Source: Pseudisothecium myosuroides (lineage: Eukaryota; Streptophyta; Bryopsida; Hypnales; Lembophyllaceae). From it: 64,000 nucleotides of DNA. The notes beneath the pieces are model-generated. The model was given only the letters and a program-made list of their open reading frames with translations, did no database searches and was not told the DNA's origin. The position numbers and the translations under genes were made by a program. Of the stretch, positions 22,080 to 34,895 are shown one piece after another (the stretch's first letter is position 1; each line of letters starts with the position of its first letter). The stretch is taken from positions 54,956,756-55,020,755 of the forward strand of contig OX637287.1 of the NCBI GenBank assembly GCA_951799445.1. Reading direction: 5' to 3'.

Positions 22080-22980
22080 GGGAAGGGTGAGCCCTTGGAA
22101 ACCTACATAAGGGCCCCATTTCTCTCTCTAGAACACCCCAATTCTCATTTTGGGTTCGTGGGTTCAAGTTATTTTGGATATTTTGGCGTTTGAAGCCAAA
22201 AACCTCTACGGTGTTTTCGGAGCACTTTTTGCTCCATTGTTGTAGTATTTCAAGCTTTGAAGGTCTTTGGGGGTCCTTCTACCTTGTTTTGTGTATTCCT
22301 TGTGTCTTCTTATATACCCTTGTGGAGAGTTGAGTGCCTTTCTTTTCCCCTTGTGCATCCCCATGGTTTAACTTGCGTGTTTTAGAGTCTTTGTGTGTCT
22401 TGTATTAATCCTAAAGTCACCCCCCACCGTACCTTGGCGATGCCGCTTTGGGGGGCCTTTAGTGTGTGAGCTTGGTGTTGCCACGTGGTCCTAACTTGTG
22501 TGTTCTCTTAAGTATCTTTTTACACCTTTGTCTAACCTTCTCTTTGTTGAGTGGACCCCCCTCCGGGACGGCGAAGCTTTGAACTTACCTCGTGTGTTTT
22601 TCTTTAAAAGTGTAACCTTGTCTTCTTCTAAAGTTTCCCTTGTCGTGTGGACCCCCCATAGGACGGCGAAGCTTTGAACCTTAACTAGTCCTAAGTCCTA
22701 GAGTGTGTATTAAAACGATCTCGGACGGCGGAGCTACGGACCCCCGGAGTGTCACAAGTCCTAGAGTTGGTGTTAAACCCAAACTGACGGCGAAGCTTTG
22801 AACCTCCCGGATACCTAATTCCAAAGTCTAGTTTCCCAGACCTTCTTGGAAAAGTCTAAAGTTTAGCTTCCAAGATAGTAGAGTTTTAGCGGGAAGAAGG
22901 TGTTGAGGGCCAAGTTTCACGAGCCCAGCCTTTGTACACGTGATTTCGCTAGCCTAGCATCTTTTCCGGCCCAACCCCTC
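22080..22980 (+). mobile_element. Probable LTR or retroelement leader
   Basis: CTACATAAGGGCCCC at about 22100 resembles a TATA region followed by CTCTCTCTAGAACACC, and then a long T-rich, ORF-free leader. Between 22430 and 22810 the phrase GGACGGCGAAGCTTTGAAC recurs four or five times with variants (about 22433, 22565, 22650, 22725 and 22785). No second LTR copy or pol domain was found, so solo LTR or 5' remnant are alternatives. Confidence 0.35.
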
Positions 22981-23376
22981 GAACGACAAAGCTCTGACTT
23001 TGTTACAAAAAATCCGATTTATTTTTACATTAGTGGGATCCCCTAAGGGACTTCGTATGTGGATTTGAGAAAAAAAAGCATAGCCAGCAGCCAACCAGCA
23101 GCAGCCGCGTGGCCAGTAGCAGCCAGCATAGCCAGCCGCAATTCCCCAGCAGTCCGGTACTCAGTTAAGGCCGGAATCCCGTTGGGCCCAGTACACTGCT
23201 TGTCCCGACGTCCTTGTTTGGCCGGGTTTGTGATTGCGGTTGACTGAACCAGAACTCACATACATCATGGCTGAATTTCAGACCAAAAACGGGATGATGC
23301 CCTACAGGGCCCCAACTTTGGGATTTTTTTAAGAGAAAAAAAAGCTCTCCACTAATCAGGACCTAATTAGAAACTT

Positions 23377-23576
23377 AGTTATAGATCTAGTTTAGAAAGC
23401 TAGTTATAGATCTAGTTTAGAAAGCCAGTTATAGATCTAGTTTAGAAAGTCAGTTGTAGATCTAGTTTAGAAAACTAGTGATAGATCTAGTTTAGAAAGC
23501 CAGTTATAGATCTAGTTTAGAAAACTAGTGATAGATCTAGTTTAGAAAACTAGTGATAGGTCTAGTTTAGAAAACC
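23377..23576. repeat. 25-bp tandem repeat, 8 copies
   Basis: Eight units of 25 bp share the core ATAGATCTAGTTTAGAAA, with changes mainly in the spacer (GC-T/C-AGTTAT versus AC-T-AGTGAT). AGATCT at the centre is palindromic. Copy-to-copy similarity is high, so the expansion is recent. Confidence 0.95.
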
Positions 23577-24114
23577 GGTTGAAACCCAGTGGAGACTCAA
23601 GGTTCAAAACTCCAAAACTCCCAAGTTGTAACTAAAAAAACAAAAAGGAGGGGAAGAAAGAGAGTCAACGCCTCCACGTCACACCTGCACACACACTTGC
23701 AAACTCACTCTAATCAACCAAATACTTACACGAGCAAATGGAGGGAGATTAGAAAGAAGGAGATGAAATAGAGAACAAAAAGAGAGAGACAATAAATAGT
23801 GACCTAGGCCTAAGCTTAGGTAGACTTAAGAAAGGAAATCTTGAGAAACTGTGGTGACTGTTGGAAGGAGGATTAGAATGACACAAAGGCAAAATTGTAT
23901 AAGAGGATAGTTGGCATCTTAAAAACCTCCTTGGAGTTTGAAACCATAGTGTAAGACTCATAAAAGCTTAGGTGGAATAGTACTAGTGTAGAAGGAGAGA
24001 GGAAGAAAGAAAAGGAAGGAAGAATAGAAAGAAGGAAGTTAGATTGCAAGGGTGTAATATTTTCTCAAATTAAGCGGTGAGCTTGGAAAAAATCAAACAA
24101 AACAAGGAATTGCC

Positions 24115-24177
24115 ATGGAGCATGAGGATGTCTACGTGGACGGGGACGAAGGAATTTCGGAAACCGGCAGTGAAGAG
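24115..24177 (+). CDS. Possible 21-codon first coding exon, acidic
   Basis: ATG in good context (GCCATGG) is followed by 21 codons rich in Glu/Asp/Gly (starts MEHEDVYVDGDEG) and then GAG/GTGAGT, a strong donor. The purine-rich sequence before it could be a 5' UTR. I found no convincing acceptor and second exon downstream, where the purine-skewed array begins. It may be the start of a retroelement or host gene fragment. Confidence 0.25.
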
Positions 24178-24429
24178 GTGAGTTTTTGAATTAATCCTTG
24201 GTGTTTCCCCTAATTAGCATTGATTTCCTTAATCGGCCCTTAAAGCGCGATTAGCGAGCCGTGATTAGTGCAAAATAAAAGTTTAGATTCAAAAGTTTAT
24301 AGATTAGGGATAGAGGTTTCCAAAAACATATTACACTTAAGATTTGGCTTTAAATCAACCACGTTAGGTTAAGTCAAGTAGTAGGGGGTAGGACGGAGGA
24401 ATTTGAGTAAAATTTCATCCAAAAAGGAA

Positions 24430-25130
24430 CCATGGACGGAACTTAGGAATTTAGGGTAGAAAGAGAATTTAGATTAAAATTAGGGATTAATTAGCGGTTA
24501 GAATTAGAGTCAAATTACATTTTAATTTTAAAAATTAAACCTCTAAGGCAAAAATCTAGAGTTAACTTTGGGAAGTTAAAAAAGTAGACTTACTTTGAAA
24601 GTTGACCGGGGTTTAAATTCTCAAGTCAAATCTTAGGGTAGGTTCATATAAGAGTTTAGAGTTAATTAGGGAGTCAAAAATTAGAATAAAAAATAGAAGT
24701 CAAAAGCGGAAGTTAAAAATCAATTGAGGAACTCAAGTAGATTTTAGAGTTAGAAATAGGAGTTAAAATTTAGAAGTTAAAAGTTGGAGTAACAATTAAA
24801 TAGAAAATATCAAAGTTCAAAGTAGAGGTAAAAGTTAGAAGTAGAGTCAAACCTAGAGGTTAAAACTTAGGATCAATTTTAGAAGTAAAAACCTAGAGTC
24901 AAAAGTTAAAACTTAGAGTTAAAATTTAAGGTTAAAATTTAGAGTTAATTTAGGAGTAAAAACTTAGAGTTAAAAGTTAAAGTGTAGAAGTTAAAATTCA
25001 AAGGGTAAATTTTAGAATTAACTTAGGAGTAAAAATCTAGAACTACATTTAGAAGTTGGAAATTAGAGTAAGAGCTGAAACTTTAGGGGCAACTTTTAAA
25101 AGTAGAACTTCTAGGCGGAGCTTTAAAAAC
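24430..25130. repeat. Purine-skewed degenerate short repeats
   Basis: The plus strand is dominated by A and G, with phrases such as AGTTAAAATTTAGAG and AGTTAAAAGTTAGAG recurring at roughly 14-18-bp intervals and almost no C. No coding potential. Confidence 0.7.
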
Positions 25131-26399
25131 CCAAGATAGTCTTAGAGGTTCATGGAAGGAACATAGGGGTTCCCCTTTTCACATAGTTAGGGACATTAGA
25201 AATGACGCCAACTACCCAGTCTACCCTCGACATAAGATAGATAGTTAGGGAGTTAGAATTTCACCATCACTCTGATCATTGCAGTTAGTTTGCGAGTCAC
25301 TACATGCATTTCTAGTTATTCGCTGCCATCCACGACACTTAGGAAACATTAGCAAAAAAAGATCCATTGCTTGGAAGACACAGTGGACCGCGCTCACAAC
25401 ACCCCCATATATTAAAAAAGTGGATAAAGGCATAGAACCTGGTCGGTGTTCGCTTTATTACCAAGGGTGGATAATCCAGCGTCCACAGGGGATCTCTCGA
25501 TAATAATGGAAAATACGCTCTCGGAAAATGCAGTCAGGTGACTTCCTGAACTATACCATTTATGTCCGTTAAGAGGCTTAGGATGGATTGTAATGTCATT
25601 GCGTTCACACGTGCGACCGTAGTATCCACAAGACTATGTATCACTTGTAAGTATACGTATTCTACTCAACATACGGCAGAATGTGAACGTGGTCTTCACT
25701 ATTCTAATTTATGGATATCATACTAGCTTAGACGGAGTAAGTCTCTCCTTCGCGAGGAGAACCATTTTCTCTGCCATTATGGTCAGTGGTCGAGGGAAAT
25801 AAAGCATGGAATTCAGGATATAGTATTTTGCGGATCCATTTCAATCCCATTGCTATCTAGTATTATGGTGAATTGTTTCTACTTCTAAAGGTGGACCACG
25901 TGCGCGGCAGAACTTTGTCAGCCGCTAAGACCGATGTGTTTACGAGGACATACAATCCATGGTCTCCTATGCATTACTACAAAAACCATTGCTTGAGGAC
26001 TAGAATACACTCTCAAACATGCGTGCTTGTTTTACGATATACAACGACTTGAAGTCCACGAAAGAAACTCAAAATTTATAAACAACGATAGGAACAGAAG
26101 TTGCCATACCTTGCAACAAATGATGGAGACAAATTCGAGTGCCTGAACCCAGAAGCACTGGCAAAGCTGAAGCATAGCCTCCAAACTCCTATGCCTCAAA
26201 AACTTCTTCACGTGTGCAAAAGAGCAAGCTCAAGCCAGCCCGCGGGTTTAGGCAGAATTGGTTTGGGATTGAGGACCTCTACTTTCCCGCCAAGAATTTG
26301 TGAGGGACTTCTGATTCCTCTTTTCAAATTTTGGCATGGAAACATTCTTGAGGATCCCGTAATACTGACCACAAGATCTCGAGATGTTGTCCTTCATTT
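25131..26399. other. Unassigned; one isolated palindrome
   Basis: No gene supported; a 102-codon open frame at 26101-26409 has no recognisable domain. A single second-dialect palindrome-like site (CAGGGGATCTCTCGAT) ends at 25501, about 4.7 kb from the nearest other copy, possibly a fragment displaced by insertion of the 20.8-25.4 kb material. Confidence 0.4.
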
Positions 26400-26620
26400 C
26401 AACTATTGACTGCTCTTGGGATGTGCGCCGCATTGACAAGGTGGAGGGGGTGCCTGCGGTCTTCTACTTGGAATGTTGACTATGCTCTTGAAGTTAGCGT
26501 TGCATTGACAATATGGAGAGGGAACGTGCGGCCTTTGATTTGGAATGTTGACTGGGTTCGTTATGCCGGTGTAGTGAACACTTGGACTAGGTATGTGATG
26601 TTTCCAATTCAAATCTCTGC
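26400..26620. repeat. 72-bp tandem repeat, ~3 copies
   Basis: GCATTGACAA recurs at 26430 and 26502, with a diverged third copy near 26574 (period 72 bp). TTGGAATGTTGAC recurs with the same period. On the minus strand, units read PHVPSPYCQCNANFKSIVNI and PQAPPPPCQCGAHPKS, recognisably like the plus-strand repeat at 8690-8850. Confidence 0.7.
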
Positions 26621-26937
26621 TTGATTTTGGAGGATTGCATCATTGAATGATGGTATTGTTAGGCTATTAATTGTCATGAGAACAAGAGGATTGTTAGCTA
26701 ACGGATCATGCGTTGATCTCCTTCATTTGCCCCAATTTCCAATGTTTCTGCCACCATCTAGGGATGTTTGTCTTGCCTTCATATCACACAGATTTAAATT
26801 AAACACTAATATGAATACAAAATGGAATCCATATACAATGGACTGGTATATCGCATAGTTTGTTTTTCTTATTTGCAATTAAACAAAATTTTATTGCAAT
26901 AGTGTAGTACAATTTGTGACACCTGAATTTGAACCTA

Positions 26938-26949
26938 TATATGTGTATA

Positions 26950-26992
<43 letters not shown>

Positions 26993-26993
26993 C
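26938..26993. repeat. TA microsatellite followed by poly-T
   Basis: About 13 TA dinucleotides are followed by a run of about 26 T. It may be a retroposed poly-A tail in reverse orientation or simple slippage; sequencing length is unreliable in such tracts. Confidence 0.9.
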
Positions 26994-27029
26994 CAGACAT
27001 GTTCATATCATTTGTTTCGGTTCTACATT

Positions 27030-27800
27030 AAAGTAAATTTAGTTTCAGGGTTTTAGAGTTCACAACGTCGCGGTATTATTATGGTTAATTTCTTCTAGGA
27101 CATTCATGTCTCCACTTCACCGCATTAGGCTAAACCATTTTTGTTATTTGCATCTTGGGGCTTCAATTAAGGTTTACAGTTTAAAGATAATGTTATTTCA
27201 ATGTACAAATTTGGGTTGTAGAATATACTAGGGTTCACTCTATTAGGTCCACAACTTTTGAGGGCCTAGGATCTAGGTTTTGCAGGACTGGAATTTAGGT
27301 TTCAAAATGTACTAGGGTTTAGGGTTTGGAATTTCAAGGTGTCAACCTGTTCATGGTCTTTAGAGGATGGATTCATGGTATTAGGATGCAGAGTTCATAG
27401 TTCAAGTGTTCACCGTCAAAATCTAGGATCTAGGGTTTACGGTAGGTTCAGTGTTTAGGGTCTAGGATTCACCTTTTCAGAGTCTAGGATTTTGGGTTTA
27501 GGGTTCACCTTTTCATAATCTAGGATGTGGGGTCTTAGGTTTAGGATTTAGGATATATAGTGTAGGATCTAAGGTCTATAGTTTAGGATCTACGCTGTAG
27601 GATATAGGGTTCAACATTTATAATATAGGGGGTTTAGGGTTTAGGATTTAGGGTCTTTAGTGTATATTCTACGTTCATCTGTTTAGAAGGTATAGTCTAA
27701 GGTCTACGTTGATCGTTTTAGAGTTTAGAATTCCGAATTCACATTTTTTGGTTCCTTTTTTTTCCAATATTTGGGTCTATGGTTCTCGATTTTAGGGATG
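27030..27800. repeat. Degenerate telomere-derived G-rich repeats
   Basis: Frequent TAGGGTTTAGGG, TCTAGGATT, GGGTTCACC and related words in the TTTAGGG orientation, without a fixed period. It resembles an old interstitial telomeric tract that has drifted. Confidence 0.6.
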
Positions 27801-30800
27801 TGGATTAATGGTTGTTTGCTTTTCAGCTAATATATATTCACATAAGCTTCATTAAATAGTCACAAAATTGGTACAATTCATTTGGAAAATGTGAACTACA
27901 GATGACTTAGATTTATAGTACATTAGAGCGTTCTTGTATGACCGTAATGAATCAAAATGAATTTATTTTTAAACTCCATGCACTTTGTATGGTAGAAATT
28001 GTAAGTTGGAGTAGGTAATCATTTTAATCATTATGTATTAGTTTCAAGTTTTCTTTGACTTTTAGTATTAGGGAGATCCATATAATTGGGTTTGATGGAC
28101 TTTTGTATAATTGATTAAAAAGAATTTGATGTACATAACTATTATTTTGAATGCAAGCCTAAATATGCTTTGAAATGTCAACATCTACAATATGATTGTC
28201 AATTGTGCAAATTTTACATCCCGGGGAGATCACTCCTTGTAATTTAAGGTATATACCTGAGTTAAGAGGATATTTGATGTGGGGCTATTTACCTAAATTA
28301 TCGCATTTAAGATGATTGTATTTTACATAAAAACTATGAAGGGCATATTTCCAATACCCTATGGTTTTTGTAAATTCATTCATGTGAGTTTTTAAGTGGG
28401 TCTATCTTACATATAAAATATAAGTGTCTAATTTTTTCCCGCCTCCACCCTTCTTCACAAATTTTTCCTTCCCTCTACTATATTTGTGTATAGGATATAC
28501 AACATGAAACCAACAATAATCAGTTGATTTCAAGTGCCATTGACTAAATGATAGTTTTTAACCCCTAAAGGCCAATTGTCCATAGAACCAACAATTGAAT
28601 AGATGGATAGGTTCCAATGAAATCAAGTCAATTTTGGTCAAATGTTCACAAATTTTTTGTAGAAGATGTGAATATGTACCCTTTTGGTGGAAATATAATT
28701 TTTTTCCATCCTAAATGTTTTTGGCAACCCAAGCAATTTGGGCATCTTTTGGTCATCTTTGCAAAAACTTTCATCAACTATTGAAATTTGGCATTTATGT
28801 AATTAATAAAATATGGCGTACAATTATAAAAAAAATTATTCTCAAATTACATTCTAAGAAGAGTCAAATTTTGTTAGCTATGTTAGGGTGGTTTCAAGGA
28901 AAAACATTTTCTTCTAACCTCAAGCCCTATTATCTTGCAATATGAGAAGTTAAAGTTCTTGAAGTTTTTTCCATATATTACAAATTTTTGTCTCTAAATT
29001 TTTGCCATTTAGATTTTAAATTAAAAAAATTTCCTCATTGCACGAGAAATAATCAAAAAATGATTTGTATATTGCCAATGTACTTAACATCCTTGCATTG
29101 TAGGTTGATTTAGAATTAGCTAGACTCTATATTTGCTTTTCAAATTTTTTGTGAGTGAACCTAACATCATATATTTATGAATAGTCAAAAACCTTGTTTT
29201 TTTGTAGACCAAAAACTTGTACTCTGAGAGGGCTCGGAGTTTGCTGACCCTAGTTTGCAAGAATGAAAAAAAATTTATGGCAAATTTCATTAAAATGGCA
29301 TATGAAATACACCACTTTCAAAACGGCCAGTCTGAACCATCTAGGACAAGTATAGATTTCAGATAAACCATTATGAACTATAAAAGCGCCAAAAGTTCCA
29401 GAATGGCACCATTTTATTGAAATTCACCATTTTTATTTCTTATTTCAAACGTTATAATCTTTCAATCCACGTGGTCAAATGGTTTGAAATTTTTTCCACA
29501 CATTGCTTTAACTATTTAATACAATTTGTACATTTGGAATTTTTATTAAAAATCATTTTTTTGGACAATGCATAAAAAATTGGCAATTTTAGATTTTTTT
29601 CTCTTCCAAACCACCCTCTAGCCTATAGGGGTTAATAACATTGAACACTTTACAGTATCTACTGAAACTACCCCATGAACATTTCATTTAATATGAGTAT
29701 GATTAACACATATGGCTTAAAAGATTGAAATTAAAAGGAGTATAAATTTTATCCTTGTATTGTATAATTTTTCAGTTCATTGAATCCACTAAGGTGAACC
29801 TCCCTATTCATGCAATGTAATGATTTTGGCCAGTTTTGGTTGATGTCTTACTTTTACACTTAATTTTTTTGATCTATACACTTCTAGTACTATGGCACAA
29901 TTTCAGTCAACCACCCTTCATTGTTGATTTTCTTAACTATGTCCATTTTATCACCCATATGAAGTTATCTGTCTACATCTATATTCATTATAATATGAAA
30001 AAAAATTCACGGCCCCTATCTATCAAGGCTAATTTATTAATAAATATTCCTATTACATGATGTTTTTATACATCCTAATTTATATATATTAGACTATTTA
30101 GCATTTTATGGACCCTATAGTAGCCCTACATATTATAGAAAATTTCTTTGCTTTGAATTAAATGAACCCTATCTTTTAACTCACATAGTTTTCCCAAAAT
30201 CAATAGTGATCTCCCCAGGTTTTACATTAAACATTTTGTCTACATAGTTTGCTAAATTTTTAAATATGAATGTAGTAAGTACTTGTACGAACAAGAGTAT
30301 CTATCGAGTAACGCATAGGCAACATGTTGCAAACCCTGAAGCTGAAATTGAATCGGACAAGCATTCGTTTTGGAGCTTCTTTACAAACTACAGCGATTAA
30401 GAATGTATGGTGGAATTTCTACAAAGTGAACTTCAGTAAACTACAAACCTCTCTAAAATAATATTATTCAATATGTCCTAGTGTGAACACATTAAAGTTG
30501 TACAAAATAGCTATAAAAGGAAAGAACAAGTTCTTCCATTGAATTTGGAATTCAGATGATGCTGTGGCAAATATGATTTTTGTGTAGGAGCGCCACAAAA
30601 TTGTAGCGCATTCAAAAAATTTCAAATGTCATTAGTTCTACAACCCCTCTTTACAGGTAGAATTCTATATTGTCATTTTTAAAATTATTTTGCCCAAGAA
30701 TGGTACCCAATAAATTTAATTAAAGGAGAAAGGATCATATTCTCTTTTGGTGCCAGCTTGTAACTTAGAAGTCCACCCTTATGACACAAATATGAAAATA

Positions 30801-33412
30801 TATATTTACATTATACATCCTACACTGGCATATACAATATCTATTATATATAGTACAATTGTCCAAAATGAGATGAATGAGTTCTATACATTCAATTTGA
30901 AGTTGTATGAAATGGACCATTTCTTCCTGCTGAATATTAATAGAAACATCTCATTATTTAGAAGGACACTCATTGTAAGAATAAGAGCATACCTGACTTT
31001 ATTTATTTATTTGCTAATATAGTAATATTCAATAGGTCTTTCCTAAGTAAAAGTCAAAATTTTAGGATTGAGGATCATATTATAGTTCGATATAATTATT
31101 CAATGTTCAATGTCCAATGAAAAACTAAAAACTGGAATGCAAACTAGTAGGCCTGGTTAATTTATTCTTTAAACATTTATGGAGTTAGGGTTTAGAATGC
31201 TAAAAAATAGTTTAGGGTTCAGTGGGCTATTTTCTACATTTCGACGCTTATGTTCCAAACTAGAATAATCATAGGATCTTGTAGTGTGCTGACTTCAGAA
31301 CATGTGGAAAACAATTCCAAAAATTTCTACGGCATCCACTGCAAGATATAAGCATTCAAATCTACTAAATTTTTATTAGAGGCCTTGTGCAAAACAAATC
31401 AATTGTAGTCCCCAAGTTCACTTTTCTATAAAAAAAAAATGTCCTCAATGGTGGTGCCTCATTCAATTCAATTTCCTAGAGAAGCTGGGTACATGTTTGA
31501 AAAATTTCACATAATTTGGAATTGTACGGCATATAGAAAAAAAAAAGTAGAAAGAAGTAGAAAATGATTCAAAGTACTAATTTGTTCATAATTTATTTAT
31601 GGAATTGAAAATTGTAAATCCCAATGCTTGAAATGTTGCAATAAAGAATCTACATCCTATGATTTTATTTTTTTCAAAAAATATTGAAAATTGAAAAAGA
31701 CAAAAGACTTCAAAGTTTATTTTAAATAGAGAACCCTAAACTGCCCGCAAATAGGAACTCCTCATAACTTTGACTCATTGATTGAAATGGAATGATTTAA
31801 AGATTTTCACATATACAGAACTCTCTAAAACCAATTCCAATTTTTGTTCTTGAAAAAAATGGCTTCAAAAAACTGTTTGGATTGCTCGACCCCAAAAAAG
31901 GTTATATATTTGGCCACAACTTTTGATTCATATTTCTAAATGTCACAAAATTTAGTGCATAATTATGAAAGATATTCCTTGTCCCCACCTTCTATTAAGA
32001 TTTCAGCCTAAAATATGTTAATCTCTAATCACATATATCTGCCTAAAATTGCTATGACATTGCCAAAAAGCGCATGCTGCTCCTTTAGGGGTTAATATAA
32101 CATTAGTCATGAGTTCAGTACGGTGAATTCAAAAAGTTCTAACTTGACTGCTATTCTTGTTAAAAAAATATTCAGAATTTCAGAGCACTTGCATGATTGG
32201 ACTCTAGGGATATGAAAATAAAAATGGAGTCTACATTCCAGGGCACTTGCATGGATTTTAGGAGCACAAAAAATAATATCTTTAAATGTAGGGCACTTAA
32301 GAGCAATCATGGATTCTAGCAGATACTCTAAAATGAATGTTCAATAATATACGTCAATCTTGTAAGCATTTGATGGTGTACTACTTACACCATTGTTTTA
32401 AGTATGTATGATTCATTGTATTTTAGGTACAAATGAATACATCTATTGATATGATTTGAAACATTGTCCCTATATCAATTTTATTTGATTATATTAAAAT
32501 ATTTAGATGAATTTAAAAGTCCCCAAGTGTGATCTATTAATTATAAACCACTTCATATATATGAAATGTTTTACAATGTATACAAATTGTTTCTTTGAAA
32601 ATATGATTTCATTCACATCAAATTTTAAATATTTTTTTTCCATTTTGCATATATAGTTTTGTTGCCACTTGCTAGTATTCACAAATGATGAAGCAATTTT
32701 GTTTTAAGTTAGGGGTAATGTGAACATTTGAGAATTTCCATTGGAGGTTGATGGTCCTAAAAGCCTAAAACAATTTGTACATCAAGAGAGCAAATATTCT
32801 CAAATAAATGATAAAAGTATAAGAAATCATATATGTCAATCATGTATTCATTTCATGATATAATATATGATTTATTTAGGCTTATATGAGGTACACATAA
32901 TTACAAGTAATGATTTGATTTGAATCATTGGCCCCAAAATCTTTTGCAATTTTACAAATATAAATCCATATGGATAGCAAAATTATAAATTCCTTGGGTG
33001 ACATGTAATTATTAAAAACCTATAATATCCATTATAAAAAATAGTGACCAAGTATCCTTCTCATATTTTTTTGGCTCCCATTTTCTTTTTGTTTTACATT
33101 TTTTTCCTTAATGCCAGTACTTGCATATGAGGAATTAAATTCATATTTACTTCCCTTTTGAAGTATATGGCCAAGTCACACCGGAGGAAAAATAATTCCC
33201 GCATACCCCATTTTAGGGATTAGGTTGAGGGGTCCCCCAAACAAGTCCAAACTTTAATTCTAAAACATGCACCTCTCATAATGCATTTACTTTGAAATGG
33301 AAGTGGGATTAAACTGCTGCAAAGTGACTTTGATTGAACATTAATTGTAATGATGCCTTTCTAAGACTTCTAAACCCTACACTAGAGTGCACTGACACTT
33401 CTGAAATCAATC
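27801..33412. other. AT-rich geneless stretch
   Basis: Over 5.6 kb of AT-rich DNA with only short random frames. A 14-bp sequence, TTAACCCCTAAAGG, occurs at 28558-28571 and as its exact reverse complement at 32082-32095, with a third relative (CTATAGGGGTTAATAACATT) near 29623-29642. These could be ends of unrecognised elements. No exon structure or known domain was found. Confidence 0.55.
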
Positions 33413-33850
33413 ATGAATGCGCCGTATTCCTGCTTTGAGTGCAGCTCACTTGGCACATCGCGGCTCCCGTTCGCCCCTCGTCCCTCCGATGTTGTTCTGC
33501 GCCTCCATTGTCATCTCTCCCTCGATGTTTGCCGTTGGCTGCGCTATGCTGCAGTGACGCATTCATTCTGGAATTTTGGATTTTGTTTTCTCTTCTGAGT
33601 TTTTGCTTTTGTTTCTTTGACGGAGAGGAGAGTGATCGCAGCGTGGAGGGAAGTCAGAAGGAGGTAGAAACATTGGAGGTCTACGTCAACCAAAGAAACC
33701 CGACGGAGGCACGCGGGAGTGCAAATCGAAAGCAGGTTTCTTTAGAAAACTTGGTGGCTCTAGGGTAGAAGGACGGGAGGCCGAAGGCAACAGAGGCGGA
33801 AGGCAAAAGGCGGAAGCGCGTACTTCAAGCCAACGACATTCCTGATTTGG
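33413..33850 (+). other. Exon-like GC-richer island ending in a splice donor
   Basis: Composition rises sharply at 33410, and the segment ends in TTTGG/GTAAGTTTCC at about 33850. A 61-codon and a 109-codon frame overlap here; neither matches a domain I know. It most resembles a 5' UTR/first exon whose intron leads into telomere-like repeats. Confidence 0.3.
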
Positions 33851-33859
33851 GTAAGTTTC

Positions 33860-34480
33860 CAAAACCCTAACTTCTTAGGGTTTAGGGTTTAGGGTTTTAG
33901 GGTTTAGGGTTTAGGGTTACATGGGTATGCCAGGGGTTTTGGACTTTTTGTTTTGGGGTTTTGAGTAGACCTCCCCCCCCATTTTGGGGGTCTACGAATC
34001 CAATGGCGTAGGTTTGAACTCCTACAAATGCTTAGTTTGTGAGATATAACAACTTTGACTTAAGGGTTGACTTTTGCATACAAGGGTCAAATGGGGTGTT
34101 TGAAGAGTCTATTTGGGTTTAGGGTTACATGGGTGTGCCAAGGGTTTTGGACTTTTTGTTTTGGGGTTTTGAGTAGACCTACCCCCCCATTTTGGGGGTC
34201 TACGAATCCAATGGCGTAGGTTTGAACTCCTACAAATGCTTAGTTTTAGGGTTTAGGGTTTAGGGTTTTGGGGTTACATGGGTGTGCCAGGGGTTTTGGA
34301 CTTTTTGTTTTGGGGTTTTGAGTAGACCTACCCCCCCATTTTGGGGGTCTACAAATCCAATGGCGTAGGTTTGAACTCCTACAAATGCTTAGTTTGTGAG
34401 ATATAACAACTTTGACTTTAGGGTTGACTTTTGCATACAAGGGTCAAATGGGGTGTTTGAAGAGTCTATTTTGACTAATA
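33860..34480. repeat. Three copies of a ~120-210-bp repeat punctuated by TTTAGGG blocks
   Basis: A unit beginning GGTTACATGGGT(A/G)TGCCA and containing TTTTGGGGTTTTGAGTAGACC, CATTTTGGGGGTCTACGAAT and CCAATGGCGTAGGTTTGAAC occurs at about 33914, 34122 and 34270. Copies 1 and 3 extend to GTGTTTGAAGAGTCTAT; copy 2 is cut short at CTTAGTTT by a block of TTTAGGG. TTTAGGG runs also precede copy 1. Confidence 0.85.
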
Positions 34481-34895
34481 TTTCATGCTCATTCCAATGG
34501 TGTGTGCTACACTTTTTAGTTTAGGGTTTAGAATAATTACAAGTGAAAGGAGCTTAGGGTTTGAATCTGAAATTTTGGGGTTTAGTAATATTGAAGCATT
34601 ACAAGTACATTGTCTTTATTGTAATTACAAGTGAAAGAAATTTAAGTTTTAAATATGAAAAAAATATTTGATTACTATTGGAGCCATACAAATATATTGT
34701 GTCTATTCAACACTACTAAAGCCGATATTCTATGCTACTATATATTGTCTCTATTCTGCACTATTACTTGTTGATATTTTGCGCCCTTACATGTTGTCGC
34801 CATGCCGCTCCAAATTCTCCAATGAAATAGCGTGCCGCGCCAACGCGGTCATTGTAGATCCCTTTCTTTGGCCACCATCCACCTGATTGAACCCT
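34481..34895. other. Spacer, nothing recognised
   Basis: AT-rich with scattered telomere-like words; no gene supported. Confidence 0.5.
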
